Shown here: one piece after another, positions 9,927 through 18,123 of the stretch | Layout of the letters: each line of letters opens with the position of its first letter | Position numbering within the stretch: position 1 is the first letter of the stretch | From: Rhizobium tibeticum | GTDB lineage: Bacteria; Pseudomonadota; Alphaproteobacteria; Rhizobiales; Rhizobiaceae | Direction: 5' to 3' | DNA: 64,000 nucleotides | Assembly (NCBI RefSeq): GCF_900110205.1 | Contig: NZ_FOCV01000003.1 | Location: forward strand, 186,001-250,000 | Translations under genes and position numbers: made by a program | The notes under the pieces: generated by a model | Databases searched by the model: none | Seen by the model: only the letters and a program-made list of their open reading frames with translations | What the model was told of the DNA's origin: nothing

Positions 9927-10231
9927 ATTTCCTCAAGGAAATCAACATCATAACAAGAGCCGCCGTAGGCGGTTTCGTTGTTCGAATTTCGTGTCGCCAC
10001 CTTGTCGCCACCGCGAAAAAAAATCTGGCTTGGAAACCGCGAAGATCGCGGCCCGATATCACTTCACGACACCTCAAGACCCCGAAAGGGCGGAATTATG
10101 CTCACGGGTCTCCGCTTGGGAATGCGTCGACGGCTCACCGGCCGTGTCTCCCACAAGGTTTCAAAATAGTCCTTTCGTACTTGGACTATTTCCATCTTGC
10201 GGGCGGTGTGGATATCAGTAGGTTGCCGTAC
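9927..10231. other. Non-coding gap after tRNA-Gly
   Basis: No credible gene. The long plus-strand frame that runs through the tRNA is not coding before the antitoxin start at 10232. The gap holds a perfect hairpin at 10164-10191 (see separate entry). Some of it may be relic DNA from an element once inserted beside the tRNA. Confidence 0.5.
10164..10191. promoter_or_regulatory. Inverted repeat upstream of the DUF433 antitoxin gene
   Basis: AAATAGTCC-N10-GGACTATTT is a perfect 9-bp inverted repeat 40 bp before the antitoxin start. Antitoxins of this kind usually bind their own promoter, so this is a candidate autoregulatory operator. Confidence 0.4.
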
Positions 10232-10945
10232 ATGGTTTCGACGCAAGGACACTCATCGACTGTCGATGCGATCGGCGTAGGTTCATACACCGCGCCGGAA
10301 GCCGCTAGGCTTTTGAAAACGTCCGCTCTCAATGTGAACCGCTGGCTTCGCGGCTACACGTTCCGGCGCTCGGGCAAAGAGCACCACATGCCGCCGCTCT
10401 GGACAACCCAGCATGCGGAGATCGAGGAGCATCTGGAAACCGGCTTCCGCGATCTCATCGAGCTTCGGTTCGTCAAGGAATTCCTAGATGCTGGCGTCGG
10501 CCTATTGGCGATACGCAATTGCCTCGACTTTGCGCGCACATTCGCGAACGACGAGCGACCGTTCTCCACGCGTCGCTTTCAGACGGACGGCCGCACTATC
10601 TTCCTACAAAGCATCGAGCGATCCGTAGAGCCGAAGCTCCTCGATCTAAAGCGCCGACAGTACGTGTTCCAGCAGGTCGTTGAGCGCACGTTCAAAGAAC
10701 TCGATATCGAGGACGATGCTGTTGCCCGGTGGCGTCCTTTCAACGGCAAGCAGTCGATCGTGATTGATCCCGGTCGCGCATTCGGTCAGCCGGTTGCCTC
10801 ACAGTCTGGCGTTCCGACTGTTGCGCTTGCCGATGCCGTCGAGGCAGAGGGATCGGTCGAGGATGTCGCACGAATATTCGAAGTGTCAGTCAGCGTGGTT
10901 CGCGACGCGGTGCAGTTTGAACACGGATTGAAGAGAGCTGCGTGA
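10232..10945 (+). CDS. DUF433/MerR-like HTH antitoxin (VapB45-like)
   Basis: A 237-aa DNA-binding protein. The N-terminal part, SYTAPEAARLLKTSALNVNRW, is a MerR-like helix-turn-helix; the C-terminal part, from IDPGRAFGQPVASQSGVPT to VSVSVVRDAVQFEH, is a DUF433 domain with its own winged-helix-like end. DUF433 proteins are antitoxins of PIN-like (DUF5615/VapC45) toxins. The start M-V-S-T-Q-G was chosen because the 142 codons upstream run through the tRNA gene; the ribosome site is weak (AGG, 11 nt). Its stop overlaps the GTG start of a broken toxin gene, so this is now probably an orphan antitoxin. Confidence 0.75.
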   Translation: MVSTQGHSSTVDAIGVGSYTAPEAARLLKTSALNVNRWLRGYTFRRSGKEHHMPPLWTTQHAEIEEHLETGFRDLIELRFVKEFLDAGVGLLAIRNCLDFARTFANDERPFSTRRFQTDGRTIFLQSIERSVEPKLLDLKRRQYVFQQVVERTFKELDIEDDAVARWRPFNGKQSIVIDPGRAFGQPVASQSGVPTVALADAVEAEGSVEDVARIFEVSVSVVRDAVQFEHGLKRAA

Positions 10946-11053
10946 AGGTTTTGGTGGACGAAAACCTTCCGCCCGCGCTCGCCCTCTCCCTACACGCATT
11001 GTTTTCTGGATGAAGCTCACGGGCCAAATGCCGTGGCCGCCGCGACTCGATGA
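10942..11053 (+). pseudogene. Remnant of a DUF5615 (VapC45-type) PIN-like toxin
   Basis: GTG at 10942 overlaps the antitoxin stop (G-TGA) and encodes M-K-V-L-V-D-E-N-L-P-P-A-L-A-L-S-L-H-A-L, the characteristic first strand and helix of DUF5615 toxins, including the first acidic residues of the active site. TGA at 11011 ends it after 23 codons. In the +1 frame D-E-A-H-G-P-N-A-V continues the family pattern before a second stop at 11051. Intact toxins are about 110-120 aa, so a frameshift and a large 3' loss have destroyed it. Confidence 0.65.
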
Positions 11054-11121
11054 GATCGCTGGGGAACAAAAAACGACGATCGGCGGCGCCAATTGTCGAT
11101 TCTCGGATTTCGGAAACAGGA

Positions 11122-11304
11122 TTAGCGGGAAGAATCGCGGGACGAGGTCCAGGCATTTTCCGCTGCATTCTTAGAAGGACTATTGTCGCACTGACCGCCG
11201 CGCTCGGTACCGTCGCGAGACGCTTCCACCTGCCGGTCGGCAATGTAAGGCGCCAGCATCTGCTCCAAATGAGCAGCGGTCAGGCCTGCTGCAAAGCTTC
11301 TCAT
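11122..11304 (-). CDS. Possible small hypothetical protein (60 aa)
   Basis: M-R-S-F-A-A-G-L-T-A-A-H-L-E-Q-M-L start, preceded by GAGGGATGTG (good ribosome site) and, 15 bp further, by the palindrome at 11319-11337. The second half is hydrophilic and resembles nothing I recognise. It may be a real small gene with its own operator, or chance; the C-terminal composition argues for caution. Confidence 0.3.
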   Translation of the reverse strand: MRSFAAGLTAAHLEQMLAPYIADRQVEASRDGTERGGQCDNSPSKNAAENAWTSSRDSSR

Positions 11305-11318
11305 CACATCCCTCACAC

Positions 11319-11337
11319 TGTTTACGCTTTGTAAACA
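11319..11337. promoter_or_regulatory. Perfect palindrome TGTTTAC-N5-GTAAACA
   Basis: A 7-bp perfect inverted repeat with a 5-bp spacer (GCTTT), directly upstream of the possible small gene. The pattern is that of a dimeric helix-turn-helix repressor site. The regulator is unknown. Confidence 0.45.
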
Positions 11338-11419
11338 TTTATCGGCTCGTGGCGCCGATCGAAACAATTCGATCGAACTCTCCACGGCTTTTGTTCGGAT
11401 AAGACGAGCGACCCCCTAG

Positions 11420-12469
11420 CTAGGGTACGGCGACACCGAGTCGCTCGGCATGGGACACGAGCGAGGCCATGATGTTGGGGTGTAGCGCGACCCCTTCCGT
11501 CAGGGCGTTGCGCTTGCGCGCCAGGCCGTTCTCTCCCGGCAGCCGAACATGGGCAACGCCCGGTCGGGGCGGATTGCTGCGGCACGCATCGGCGAGCCAG
11601 CCGGTCTGCCGCAGAAAGGCATCGCGACCACCAAAGGCGTCAGGATCGAAGACCTGGACAGTGACAGCAGCGTTCGTGCCCTTCGGTCCGTCAACGCGGC
11701 CAAGTCCGGCAAGACCTTGCGTGAAAGCTTCGGCGTGAAGGGCCATGCCGTAGCCCTTCTGGCCATGATCAAGCCCTCCGACCGGTAGGAGCGTGCCGCC
11801 CCGTTCGATTACCCGCGGATCGCGGCTAGGCTCGCCATTCTCGTCCATCAGCCATTCGTGCTCATATTGCCGGCCTTCGCGAATCAGGCGCTGCGCCATG
11901 TTGACTGTCGTGATCGAAGCACTGATGTCGATCAGAATCGGATCGCCGGGGGTCGGGATGCCATGTGCGACCGGGTTCGGCGTGTAGACGCCCTTTCGGC
12001 CCCCGAATGGCGCGACCTGCGCGCCGGATGGGCTGGAGCTTGCGATGCTAACCATATAGCCGCGATCGGTAGCAATGGTTAGATAGGCGGCAAGGCAACC
12101 GATATGATGGCTGTCGGCGATCGCGATCGTCGCCGTGCCGTAGGTCAGCGCACGCTCGCTGGCAAGCTTCACTGCCTCCGCTGTCAGCCAGGCACCGGGA
12201 AGGCGGCGTCCCTGCCATGCAATGGCCGGCCCGCGGTCGGATATGACCTCAGGCATGCCTTCGCGCTTCATCACGCCATCGGCGATACTTTGCAGATACC
12301 AGCCGGCCAACGCCAGACCATGCGTCGTGTGCCCCATCAGATCGGCTTCGACGAGATAGTGAGCGACGGCGGTGGCCTTTTCCCCCTCAAGCCCGGCAAC
12401 AGTAAACAATGCCCGCGCGAATTGGCGCAGCGTATCCGGTGCGTAGCGGATATCGGACGTCTCGCCCAT
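11420..12469 (-). CDS. Ldh-family (malate/L-lactate/L-sulfolactate type) oxidoreductase
   Basis: A 349-aa NAD(P)-dependent 2-oxoacid/2-hydroxyacid dehydrogenase of the Ldh2/YlbC fold, unrelated to classical lactate dehydrogenase. Motifs are VEADLMGHTTHGLALAGWYL, ADSHHIGCLAAYLTIA (catalytic His) and TPNPVAHGIPTPGDPILIDIS. Start M-G-E-T-S-D has GGAGAG 7 nt upstream; an ATG four codons earlier is less likely. It is the last gene of a four-gene operon (Fe-ADH, PdxA2, 2-hydroxyacid DH, Ldh). The substrate is unknown; context points to a hydroxy acid from sugar-acid breakdown. The stop codon lies in the perfect palindrome CCCTAGCTAGGG. Confidence 0.85.
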   Translation of the reverse strand: MGETSDIRYAPDTLRQFARALFTVAGLEGEKATAVAHYLVEADLMGHTTHGLALAGWYLQSIADGVMKREGMPEVISDRGPAIAWQGRRLPGAWLTAEAVKLASERALTYGTATIAIADSHHIGCLAAYLTIATDRGYMVSIASSSPSGAQVAPFGGRKGVYTPNPVAHGIPTPGDPILIDISASITTVNMAQRLIREGRQYEHEWLMDENGEPSRDPRVIERGGTLLPVGGLDHGQKGYGMALHAEAFTQGLAGLGRVDGPKGTNAAVTVQVFDPDAFGGRDAFLRQTGWLADACRSNPPRPGVAHVRLPGENGLARKRNALTEGVALHPNIMASLVSHAERLGVAVP

Positions 12470-12502
12470 AATTCTCTCCATCGGTTGCCGGCATCAGGCG
12501 GG

Positions 12503-13450
12503 TCAGCGCGCCAGAAAGCTGGGTCCAAGTGTTCGGCCGTCAAGCGCCGCAAGCACGTTCTCGGCCGCCATGATCGAAACGGCGCGTTTCGCATCGAGCG
12601 TGACGCCGGCGACGTGCGGCGTCACCAGTGTGTTCGACAGCTGGAACAGGGGATTGTCGATGCCGGGCGGCTCGACGGCGAAACTGTCCATCCCTTCTTC
12701 AAGGGCGGCGATCAACGCGTTCTCGTCGACGACTTCGCCGCGCGCCGTGTTGATCAGGAACGCGCCCTGCTTCGTCAGCCGGATACGGCGGGCGTCGATA
12801 AGGTTCTGTGTCTCCGACGTCAACGGACAGTGCAGGCTGACGATGTCGGAGTTCGCAAGAAGGGTATCGAGATCGGTCTCGCGGCAGACGCCATCGTGAA
12901 AGGCGCAGTCTGGCGCATGTGGATCGAAGGCCGATACGATCAGGCCGATGGCACCCGCCATTCTGGCAAGCGTCTGACCGATGAAGCCGAAGCCTACAAG
13001 ACCGAGCCGCTGGCCGCGCAGTTCGCGTCCCCTGTACTGGTTCTTGTCCCAGATACCGTCCCGGATCAGCCCATCTTGGCGCGGCAGATCCTTGACCAGC
13101 GCCATGATCAGCGCAAGCGCATGTTCGGCAACCGAATGCCCGTTGCTGCCTGGGGTCATCGACACGGGAATGCCGAGCGCCGTGGCCGCTTTCACATCGA
13201 TGTCGTTCGTTCCGACGCCATGCTTGGCGATATGCCGCAGCTTTCCGCTCGCTTGCATTTCCTCCGACCCGAGAAGATCGGCGAGCAGGCGCACAATAAC
13301 CGCATCCGGCGTGTAGGCCTTCATTATCTCGACAACGGCCTGCCGGTCGATATAGGGAGGGGTGGCGATGACGCTTGCTCCGGCTTCTTCCAGAAGGGCA
13401 CGGCCTTCCGGCGCCAGCTCGCCGCCGAGAATGACAACTGTCTTTTCCAT
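12503..13450 (-). CDS. D-isomer-specific 2-hydroxyacid dehydrogenase
   Basis: A 315-aa NAD(P)-linked enzyme of the SerA/GyaR family. The Rossmann motif is GLVGFGFIGQTLARM; the catalytic arginine lies in INTARGEVVDENAL, the histidine in TPHVAG. The strand that normally reads G-x-x-x-G-A-x-L-D-V-F before the catalytic glutamate is shortened: after AALEEG the sequence goes directly to M-D-S-F-A-V-E-P-P, about six residues short with no frame change. The start has GGAG 9 nt upstream (GGAGATGTGGCG). Third gene of the operon. The substrate is unknown. Confidence 0.85.
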   Translation of the reverse strand: MEKTVVILGGELAPEGRALLEEAGASVIATPPYIDRQAVVEIMKAYTPDAVIVRLLADLLGSEEMQASGKLRHIAKHGVGTNDIDVKAATALGIPVSMTPGSNGHSVAEHALALIMALVKDLPRQDGLIRDGIWDKNQYRGRELRGQRLGLVGFGFIGQTLARMAGAIGLIVSAFDPHAPDCAFHDGVCRETDLDTLLANSDIVSLHCPLTSETQNLIDARRIRLTKQGAFLINTARGEVVDENALIAALEEGMDSFAVEPPGIDNPLFQLSNTLVTPHVAGVTLDAKRAVSIMAAENVLAALDGRTLGPSFLAR

Positions 13451-13530
13451 CGCCACATCTCCTTCAAAGAGCAAAGCGGATCTAGCGGCGCAACGCTGCG
13501 TCCTCGACGATGCGGATAGCTTTCGGGACG

Positions 13531-14520
13531 TTAGGCCGCCTGCCGGCGCGGAGACCGCGCCATCATCCGCGCATAGGCGATAGCCGAAAGCATATTCACG
13601 TGGTTGGCCTTGCCCGTGCCGGCGATATCGAAGGCCGTACCGTGGTCAACCGACACGCGATCGATCGGCAGGCCGAGCGAGACGTTGACCGCCGTGTCGA
13701 AGGCGATGAGCTTGATCGGGATGTGGCCCTGGTCGTGATACTGCGCAATGACAAGATCGAAGGCGCCGTTATAGGCACGCGCAAACACGGTATCGGCCGA
13801 GATCGGCCCCACGACATCGATACCCTTCGCCTGCGCCAATTCGACTGCCGGCGCCAGGAATTCGGTATCCTCGGTACCAAACAGACCGTTTTCGCCGCAA
13901 TGCGGATTGAGGCCGGCAACAGCGATGCGCGCCTTCTTGCCAAGGCGCATGAAGTGATTGTGGCCTGCCTCAATCGTCGCCAGGACACGCTCGGTCTTGG
14001 CGCGCTCGATCGCCCCTTTGAGCGAGATATGAGTGGAAACGTGGATGGTATTGAGCCGCTCTGAGGCGAGCAGCATAAAGGAACTCTTCGAACCCGTCAG
14101 GTGCGCCAGCAGGCCGGTATGACCATCATAGTGATGGCCAGCAAGGTTCATCGCTTCCTTGTTGATCGGAGCCGTGACGATCACATCGGCATCGCCTGAC
14201 ATCGCAAGATCGACGGCGCGACTGATGTAGCGCACCGAGGCATCGCCCGCGACCGGGCTGACCTTGCCGATCTCAGGCAGCGGTGCGCCAAGCTCCACTT
14301 CGTCGACCGCGATCTTGCTGACGCCGGCCGTATCTGCCGGCGCAAAGGAAAGTCCGGTTGCCGCAGCGCGATTGGCGCGCTCCAGCGCCTCGGTATTGCC
14401 GACGATGACGAAATCGCGCCGCTCCTGCTCCGGCATCGTGGCCAGCGCCTTGACGATCACTTCGGGGCCGACGCCTGCCGGATCGCCGAGCGTTACGGCG
14501 ACTTTCGCATTCCTGTCCAT
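13531..14520 (-). CDS. pdxA2: PdxA2-like 4-phospho-hydroxyacid dehydrogenase (decarboxylating)
   Basis: A 329-aa member of the PdxA family. Metal and substrate motifs are present: [46 protein letters not shown] and [13 protein letters not shown]. True PdxA serves vitamin B6 synthesis, but PdxA2 proteins oxidise and decarboxylate D-threonate/erythronate 4-phosphate to dihydroxyacetone phosphate and pair with DUF1537 kinases. A DUF1537 kinase lies in the divergent operon 10 kb away, so PdxA2 is the better call. ATG 14520 has GAGGA 9 nt upstream; the codon before it is GTG. It follows the Fe-ADH gene by 30 bp. Confidence 0.82.
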   Translation of the reverse strand: MDRNAKVAVTLGDPAGVGPEVIVKALATMPEQERRDFVIVGNTEALERANRAAATGLSFAPADTAGVSKIAVDEVELGAPLPEIGKVSPVAGDASVRYISRAVDLAMSGDADVIVTAPINKEAMNLAGHHYDGHTGLLAHLTGSKSSFMLLASERLNTIHVSTHISLKGAIERAKTERVLATIEAGHNHFMRLGKKARIAVAGLNPHCGENGLFGTEDTEFLAPAVELAQAKGIDVVGPISADTVFARAYNGAFDLVIAQYHDQGHIPIKLIAFDTAVNVSLGLPIDRVSVDHGTAFDIAGTGKANHVNMLSAIAYARMMARSPRRQAA

Positions 14521-14550
14521 CACTCACGGTCCTCTTTGGTAAAGCGCACT

Positions 14551-15684
14551 TTAAAAGGCGGCTTCATAGATCGAGCGGATATCGGCGCGTGACAGGTCGC
14601 GCGGATTATTGTCGAGCAGACGACGGATGGCAAAGGCATCATCAGCCATTGCATCCAGATCGCCTTTTGGCACGCCGAGACCGGAGAGCTTCATTTCAAT
14701 CCCGAGTTCGGCGCAGAAGGAATAGGCCGCATCGAATACAGATTCGATGTTGTCCGAAGTCTTGCGGCCAAGCGCTGCCATAACGGCACTGGTCTTTTCA
14801 GGCACCGCTGGCGTGTTGAATGCGAGGACGTGCGGGAAGATCAGCGCGTTTGCCGCACCATGCGCCACATGCCAGCGAGTCCCAAGCGGATAGGCGAGCG
14901 CGTGGCCGCCAGCGGTATTGACCGGGCCGAGACAGAAACCGCCATAGAGGGAGGCGAGTGACAGGCCAGCGCGCGCTTCAGCGTCGGACCCATCCTTGAC
15001 GGCGCGGGCCAGATATTTTCCAACCAACCGCGTACCCTCGATTGCGTAGAGGTCGACCATGGGATGCGCCTTGCGATTGGTGAACGCCTCAACACAATGC
15101 GCCATGGCATCGACGCCCGTCGCTGCGGTCGTGCGTGCAGGCACGCTGAAGGTCAGCGCCGGATCGACGACGGCGATATCGGCCAACATATGCACGCTCT
15201 CGACGGCAAGCTTGGCCATCGTCTTCGGATCGGTGACGAGGGCTCGGATGCCCGCCTCGCTGCCGGTGCCGGACGTCGTGGGCACCTGCGCCAGCGCAAC
15301 GCGGCGCGGCCTCTTGACCTTGTTCGGCCCGACAACGTCATGCAGCGTCTGCGACGAACCGGAAAGAACGGCGGCAAGTTTCGCAAGATCCATGGCACTG
15401 CCGCCGCCGAAGCCGACGACAAGCTGGGCATCCGCCGCGTTTGCCACCGCCAATACCTTGTCGAGATTGGCCGTATCCGGCTCGGGCGTTACATCGGCAA
15501 ACACCGTGATTTCACCCTTGAGCGCCAGCGCATCGACGCGCGTTGCGTTGAAGGCGTCGGAAATGACGAGGATTCTGACATAGCCTTTCTCGCTCGCCCA
15601 CTTGCCGAGCCGCTCCGCCGTGCCGATGCCGAACTCGATCAGGTGCGGTCGGACGATTGTTATAGGCGAATCCAAGCTGACCAC
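14551..15684 (-). CDS. Iron-containing alcohol dehydrogenase
   Basis: A 377-aa group III (Fe-ADH) NAD(P)-dependent dehydrogenase or reductase. The nucleotide-binding motif is VVGFGGGSAMDLAKL; the family signature is VPTTSGTGSEAG; metal ligands lie in GVDAMAHCVEAF and NTAGGHALAYPLG...HVAHGAANALIFP. The start codon is GTG (V-S-L-D-S follows), with GGAGGAG 8 nt upstream. It is the first gene of its operon. Likely substrates are short hydroxyaldehydes, hydroxyketones or maleylacetate-like acids; sequence alone cannot tell. Confidence 0.87.
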   Translation of the reverse strand: MVSLDSPITIVRPHLIEFGIGTAERLGKWASEKGYVRILVISDAFNATRVDALALKGEITVFADVTPEPDTANLDKVLAVANAADAQLVVGFGGGSAMDLAKLAAVLSGSSQTLHDVVGPNKVKRPRRVALAQVPTTSGTGSEAGIRALVTDPKTMAKLAVESVHMLADIAVVDPALTFSVPARTTAATGVDAMAHCVEAFTNRKAHPMVDLYAIEGTRLVGKYLARAVKDGSDAEARAGLSLASLYGGFCLGPVNTAGGHALAYPLGTRWHVAHGAANALIFPHVLAFNTPAVPEKTSAVMAALGRKTSDNIESVFDAAYSFCAELGIEMKLSGLGVPKGDLDAMADDAFAIRRLLDNNPRDLSRADIRSIYEAAF

Positions 15685-16018
15685 TGGACGACTCCTCCCT
15701 GCAAATGCTGCACTAAGATGTAAATTTGTTATACAATACCGCCACCTTTGGCAAGCGCGACATCACCCACATGGGAAAAAATTGCGTTTCGGCTGATCGT
15801 GCCGCGCATATAGCAAGGCCATATATTCAATCATATATTTGATATTAAACGCCAAACTAGCAGACATGATCGTCTGACAGTAGCGACATCAGGCTGGCGC
15901 CGCATTGTCAGCAAGGCGATATGAAGTTGTCAAAACAGGTGTTTAAACCCGACGCAACCGCCTGTTCTGAGCGCCGCGCCGGCTCTAGAATGTTCACAAC
16001 TGACGACCGATGAAGGCG
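15685..16018. other. Intergenic promoter region of the Fe-ADH operon
   Basis: A 334-bp gap between the Fe-ADH start and the end of the BNR gene. No gene is visible. It is AT-rich at 15800-15860 and contains the FCD-type operator candidate at 15726-15736, 42 bp upstream of the GTG start. No clear terminator for the BNR gene was seen. Confidence 0.6.
15726..15736. promoter_or_regulatory. Candidate GntR/FCD operator (TTGTTATACAA)
   Basis: TTGT-TAT-ACAA fits the T-N-G-T-N3-A-C-N-A pattern of FadR-subfamily (FCD) GntR regulators. It lies upstream of the Fe-ADH operon. The natural ligand-binding regulator would be the GntR protein encoded at 25204-25989. Confidence 0.4.
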
Positions 16019-17206
16019 TCACGCAATCGCGTTAGTCGAAAGCCGGACGTATTTTATGGTTCGGCGGTAGTAGGTGTAGGCGATGTGCATGGCACCATCG
16101 GGCCCCTGGACGATCGAAGGGTAGGAAAACTCGCGATTGACCAAGTCCTTCGAGTTGTTGCTGAGGCAATATCCATCGCCGGTATCGAGGTCGATGTGGC
16201 GGGGGAAACTGGCGCCGCCATCACCGGAGAAGGCTAGGCTGAGTGGTGCGCGGGGCACGCCCCAGACTGCCTTACGGCGCTCGATCGTCGGCGCCGGCGC
16301 CACCTTGATATCCTCGTCGCCTTCGATCTCGTCGTAGAGCGATTGGCGCCGGGCATCCGACGTCAACGCGTTCGAATGGTTGTAAACCATTGCGATCATG
16401 CCGTTTTTCAGCTTGGTCGCCTGGATCGACGAGTTGTTGTTCGGCAGATCGATGGGTTGAGGCGCGCTCCAATGCTCACCGCCATCGCTCGAGCGGCTGG
16501 ACAGAACCGATTCAGAGAACCGGTTGCGGTAGAAGGCGACAAGGTTGTCGCCGTCGAGCGGCACGATGTTCATGTGAACCGCGCCAACGCTGTCTGGGAC
16601 CTCAGTCAGAGCCCAACTCTTGCCCTGATCGCGCGAGATCAGCACGCCTGCCGTATCCACGTCGCCTGTCCAGCGCTCGCCGGGCAAACCGATGCAGCGA
16701 AAGATCGGCAGGAGCCAGATGCCGCTTTTATTGACGAGGATCGGCTGGCGAACAAACGTGCCCGGGATATCGCAGAGAACGCGCACCCCTCCGAATGTTT
16801 TACCGCTGTCACCCGAGATCCGGCATTTGACAACAGAACCATCCTGATTGCCCGAGGTCTGCGAGGTGTAAAGCAGCCAAACCTTTCCGTCTGGCGCATT
16901 GAAAATCAAAGGATTTTGCTCTGATTTCGCCGGGTCGTCGGACATCTTCTCCGGCTGCGACCAATGCGTTGCTCCAGGAGCGAGCCGCGACATGTAAATC
17001 GAAATGTCGCCCATCCCCTCCATCGTGCCGCCGAACCAGACGCAGGTCAGCGTGCCATCGGGCAAAAAGGCGAGATTGGCTGCGTGGTTCTGGATGCACG
17101 GAGAGGGAAGGTAGGCATCGGCGCGCCCATTCTCGCTTGCATTCTCAACGACCTCGCCGGTCATCAGCGCCGGCACAGCCTCGGGTGGCAAACCTGTAAA
17201 GCTCAT
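16019..17206 (-). CDS. BNR-repeat (sialidase-like) beta-propeller protein
   Basis: A 395-aa protein of the BNR_2 type. Four Asp-box motifs (S-x-D-x-G-x-x-W/F) are visible: SGDSGKTF, SRDQGKSW, SSDGGEHW and SGDGGASF, as expected of a six-bladed propeller. The N-terminal HAANLAFLPDGTLTCVWFGG is the family hallmark. No signal peptide is present, so it is cytoplasmic, and the F/Y-R-I-P motif of true sialidases is not seen. Its ribosome site GGAG overlaps the stop of the aldolase gene (11 nt gap), so the two are translated together. It is often annotated as exo-alpha-sialidase; hydrolysis of sialic acid is doubtful here. Confidence 0.8.
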   Translation of the reverse strand: MSFTGLPPEAVPALMTGEVVENASENGRADAYLPSPCIQNHAANLAFLPDGTLTCVWFGGTMEGMGDISIYMSRLAPGATHWSQPEKMSDDPAKSEQNPLIFNAPDGKVWLLYTSQTSGNQDGSVVKCRISGDSGKTFGGVRVLCDIPGTFVRQPILVNKSGIWLLPIFRCIGLPGERWTGDVDTAGVLISRDQGKSWALTEVPDSVGAVHMNIVPLDGDNLVAFYRNRFSESVLSSRSSDGGEHWSAPQPIDLPNNNSSIQATKLKNGMIAMVYNHSNALTSDARRQSLYDEIEGDEDIKVAPAPTIERRKAVWGVPRAPLSLAFSGDGGASFPRHIDLDTGDGYCLSNNSKDLVNREFSYPSIVQGPDGAMHIAYTYYRRTIKYVRLSTNAIA

Positions 17207-17217
17207 GGTCGCGCTCC

Positions 17218-18123
17218 TTACGGCAGCTTGGCGTAGGCTTCGGCAAGTGCGCCATGGTCGGCATCGCTGATCGGCATCAGCGGCGCGCGCGTGCGCTTCC
17301 AAGCAGCATTGCCGGTCTTGAGGCCGACCATGGCCTTGATCGTCGGGATTTGCACATAGGAATTAGAGAGCGTTCGGTAGGCATTGATGCGAGCCTGAGC
17401 GGCCTCGACCTCGCCAGCGTGCGCCTCGTCGTGCACCTTATCGAAAACAGTGCGCAGAGAATCCGCGACGAGATTAGAGGTTGCCGTGATGCAGCCCGCG
17501 CCTCCCGCCTTCAACAGTGGTAGCAGCAGCGGATCGGCGCCCGCCAACACGGAGAAGCCCGGGTAAGCCGCGATGATTGCCTGCATGTTGTTGAAATCTC
17601 CAGCAGATTCCTTGATTCCTACCACCGTGTCGGGGAAGGCTTCGATCAACCTGCCGATCAACGGAATGGAAAGCGGAACGCCCGAGACCTGCGGGATGTG
17701 ATAGAGAACGACCTGCAGCCGGTTGTCGGCGACCTTTTCGAGAACTTGCGAGTAGGCGGCAAATAGCCCGTCGTCGGATACGCCTTTGTAGTAGAAGGGC
17801 GGCAGCATCACGACCTTCGTCACGCCGAGGGAAAGAGCATGCTTGGTCAGCTCCACCGTTTCCGGAATGGCGACAACGCCGGTTCCCGGTAGCAGTTTGT
17901 CAGCCGGCACACCTGCCTTGAGCGCCGCCTCTAGAATCGCCCGGCGCTCGCCGGAGGAAAAGGAATTTGCTTCGCCCGTCGTGCCAAGCAAGGCGACACC
18001 GTGGCAACCTTCCTGCAGCAGACGCCGGCAGTGCTCGGTGAACAGGCCAAGGTCCGGGCTGCTATCCGCATTGAGCGGCGTTGCGGCCGCGCTGAATACG
18101 CCTGTAATCTTGTGATCGCTCAT
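17218..18123 (-). CDS. DapA/NanA-family class I aldolase
   Basis: A 301-aa TIM-barrel lyase of the dihydrodipicolinate synthase/N-acetylneuraminate lyase family. The Schiff-base lysine is in VVGIKESAGD, the catalytic tyrosine in LYHIPQVSGV, and the carboxylate loop is GTTGEANS. The family includes N-acetylneuraminate lyase and 2-keto-3-deoxy-gluconate-type aldolases, which make pyruvate plus an aldehyde. The start M-S-D-H-K-I has GAGGAGGACGAT upstream; the frame is open 43 codons further but this start is clearly better. It is transcribed with the BNR gene and divergently from the ABC importer, which suggests use in catabolism rather than lysine synthesis. Confidence 0.85.
   Translation of the reverse strand: MSDHKITGVFSAAATPLNADSSPDLGLFTEHCRRLLQEGCHGVALLGTTGEANSFSSGERRAILEAALKAGVPADKLLPGTGVVAIPETVELTKHALSLGVTKVVMLPPFYYKGVSDDGLFAAYSQVLEKVADNRLQVVLYHIPQVSGVPLSIPLIGRLIEAFPDTVVGIKESAGDFNNMQAIIAAYPGFSVLAGADPLLLPLLKAGGAGCITATSNLVADSLRTVFDKVHDEAHAGEVEAAQARINAYRTLSNSYVQIPTIKAMVGLKTGNAAWKRTRAPLMPISDADHGALAEAYAKLP

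Noticed and set aside
9927..10231. Possible relic integrase beside tRNA-Gly
   Set aside because: No integrase motif (R-H-R-Y) in any frame, and no second copy of the tRNA 3' end was found.
11414..11425. Palindrome CCCTAGCTAGGG at the end of the Ldh gene
   Set aside because: Includes the stop codon and is short; no sign that it is an operator or terminator.
13531..14520. Biosynthetic PdxA (vitamin B6 pathway)
   Set aside because: Context with a DUF1537 kinase, dehydrogenases and an FCD regulator favours the catabolic PdxA2 type, though sequence alone cannot exclude PdxA.
17218..18123. Housekeeping dihydrodipicolinate synthase (dapA)
   Set aside because: It is coupled to a BNR protein in a catabolic island and has Y-H-I-P instead of the usual Y-N-V-P; a catabolic aldolase is more likely.
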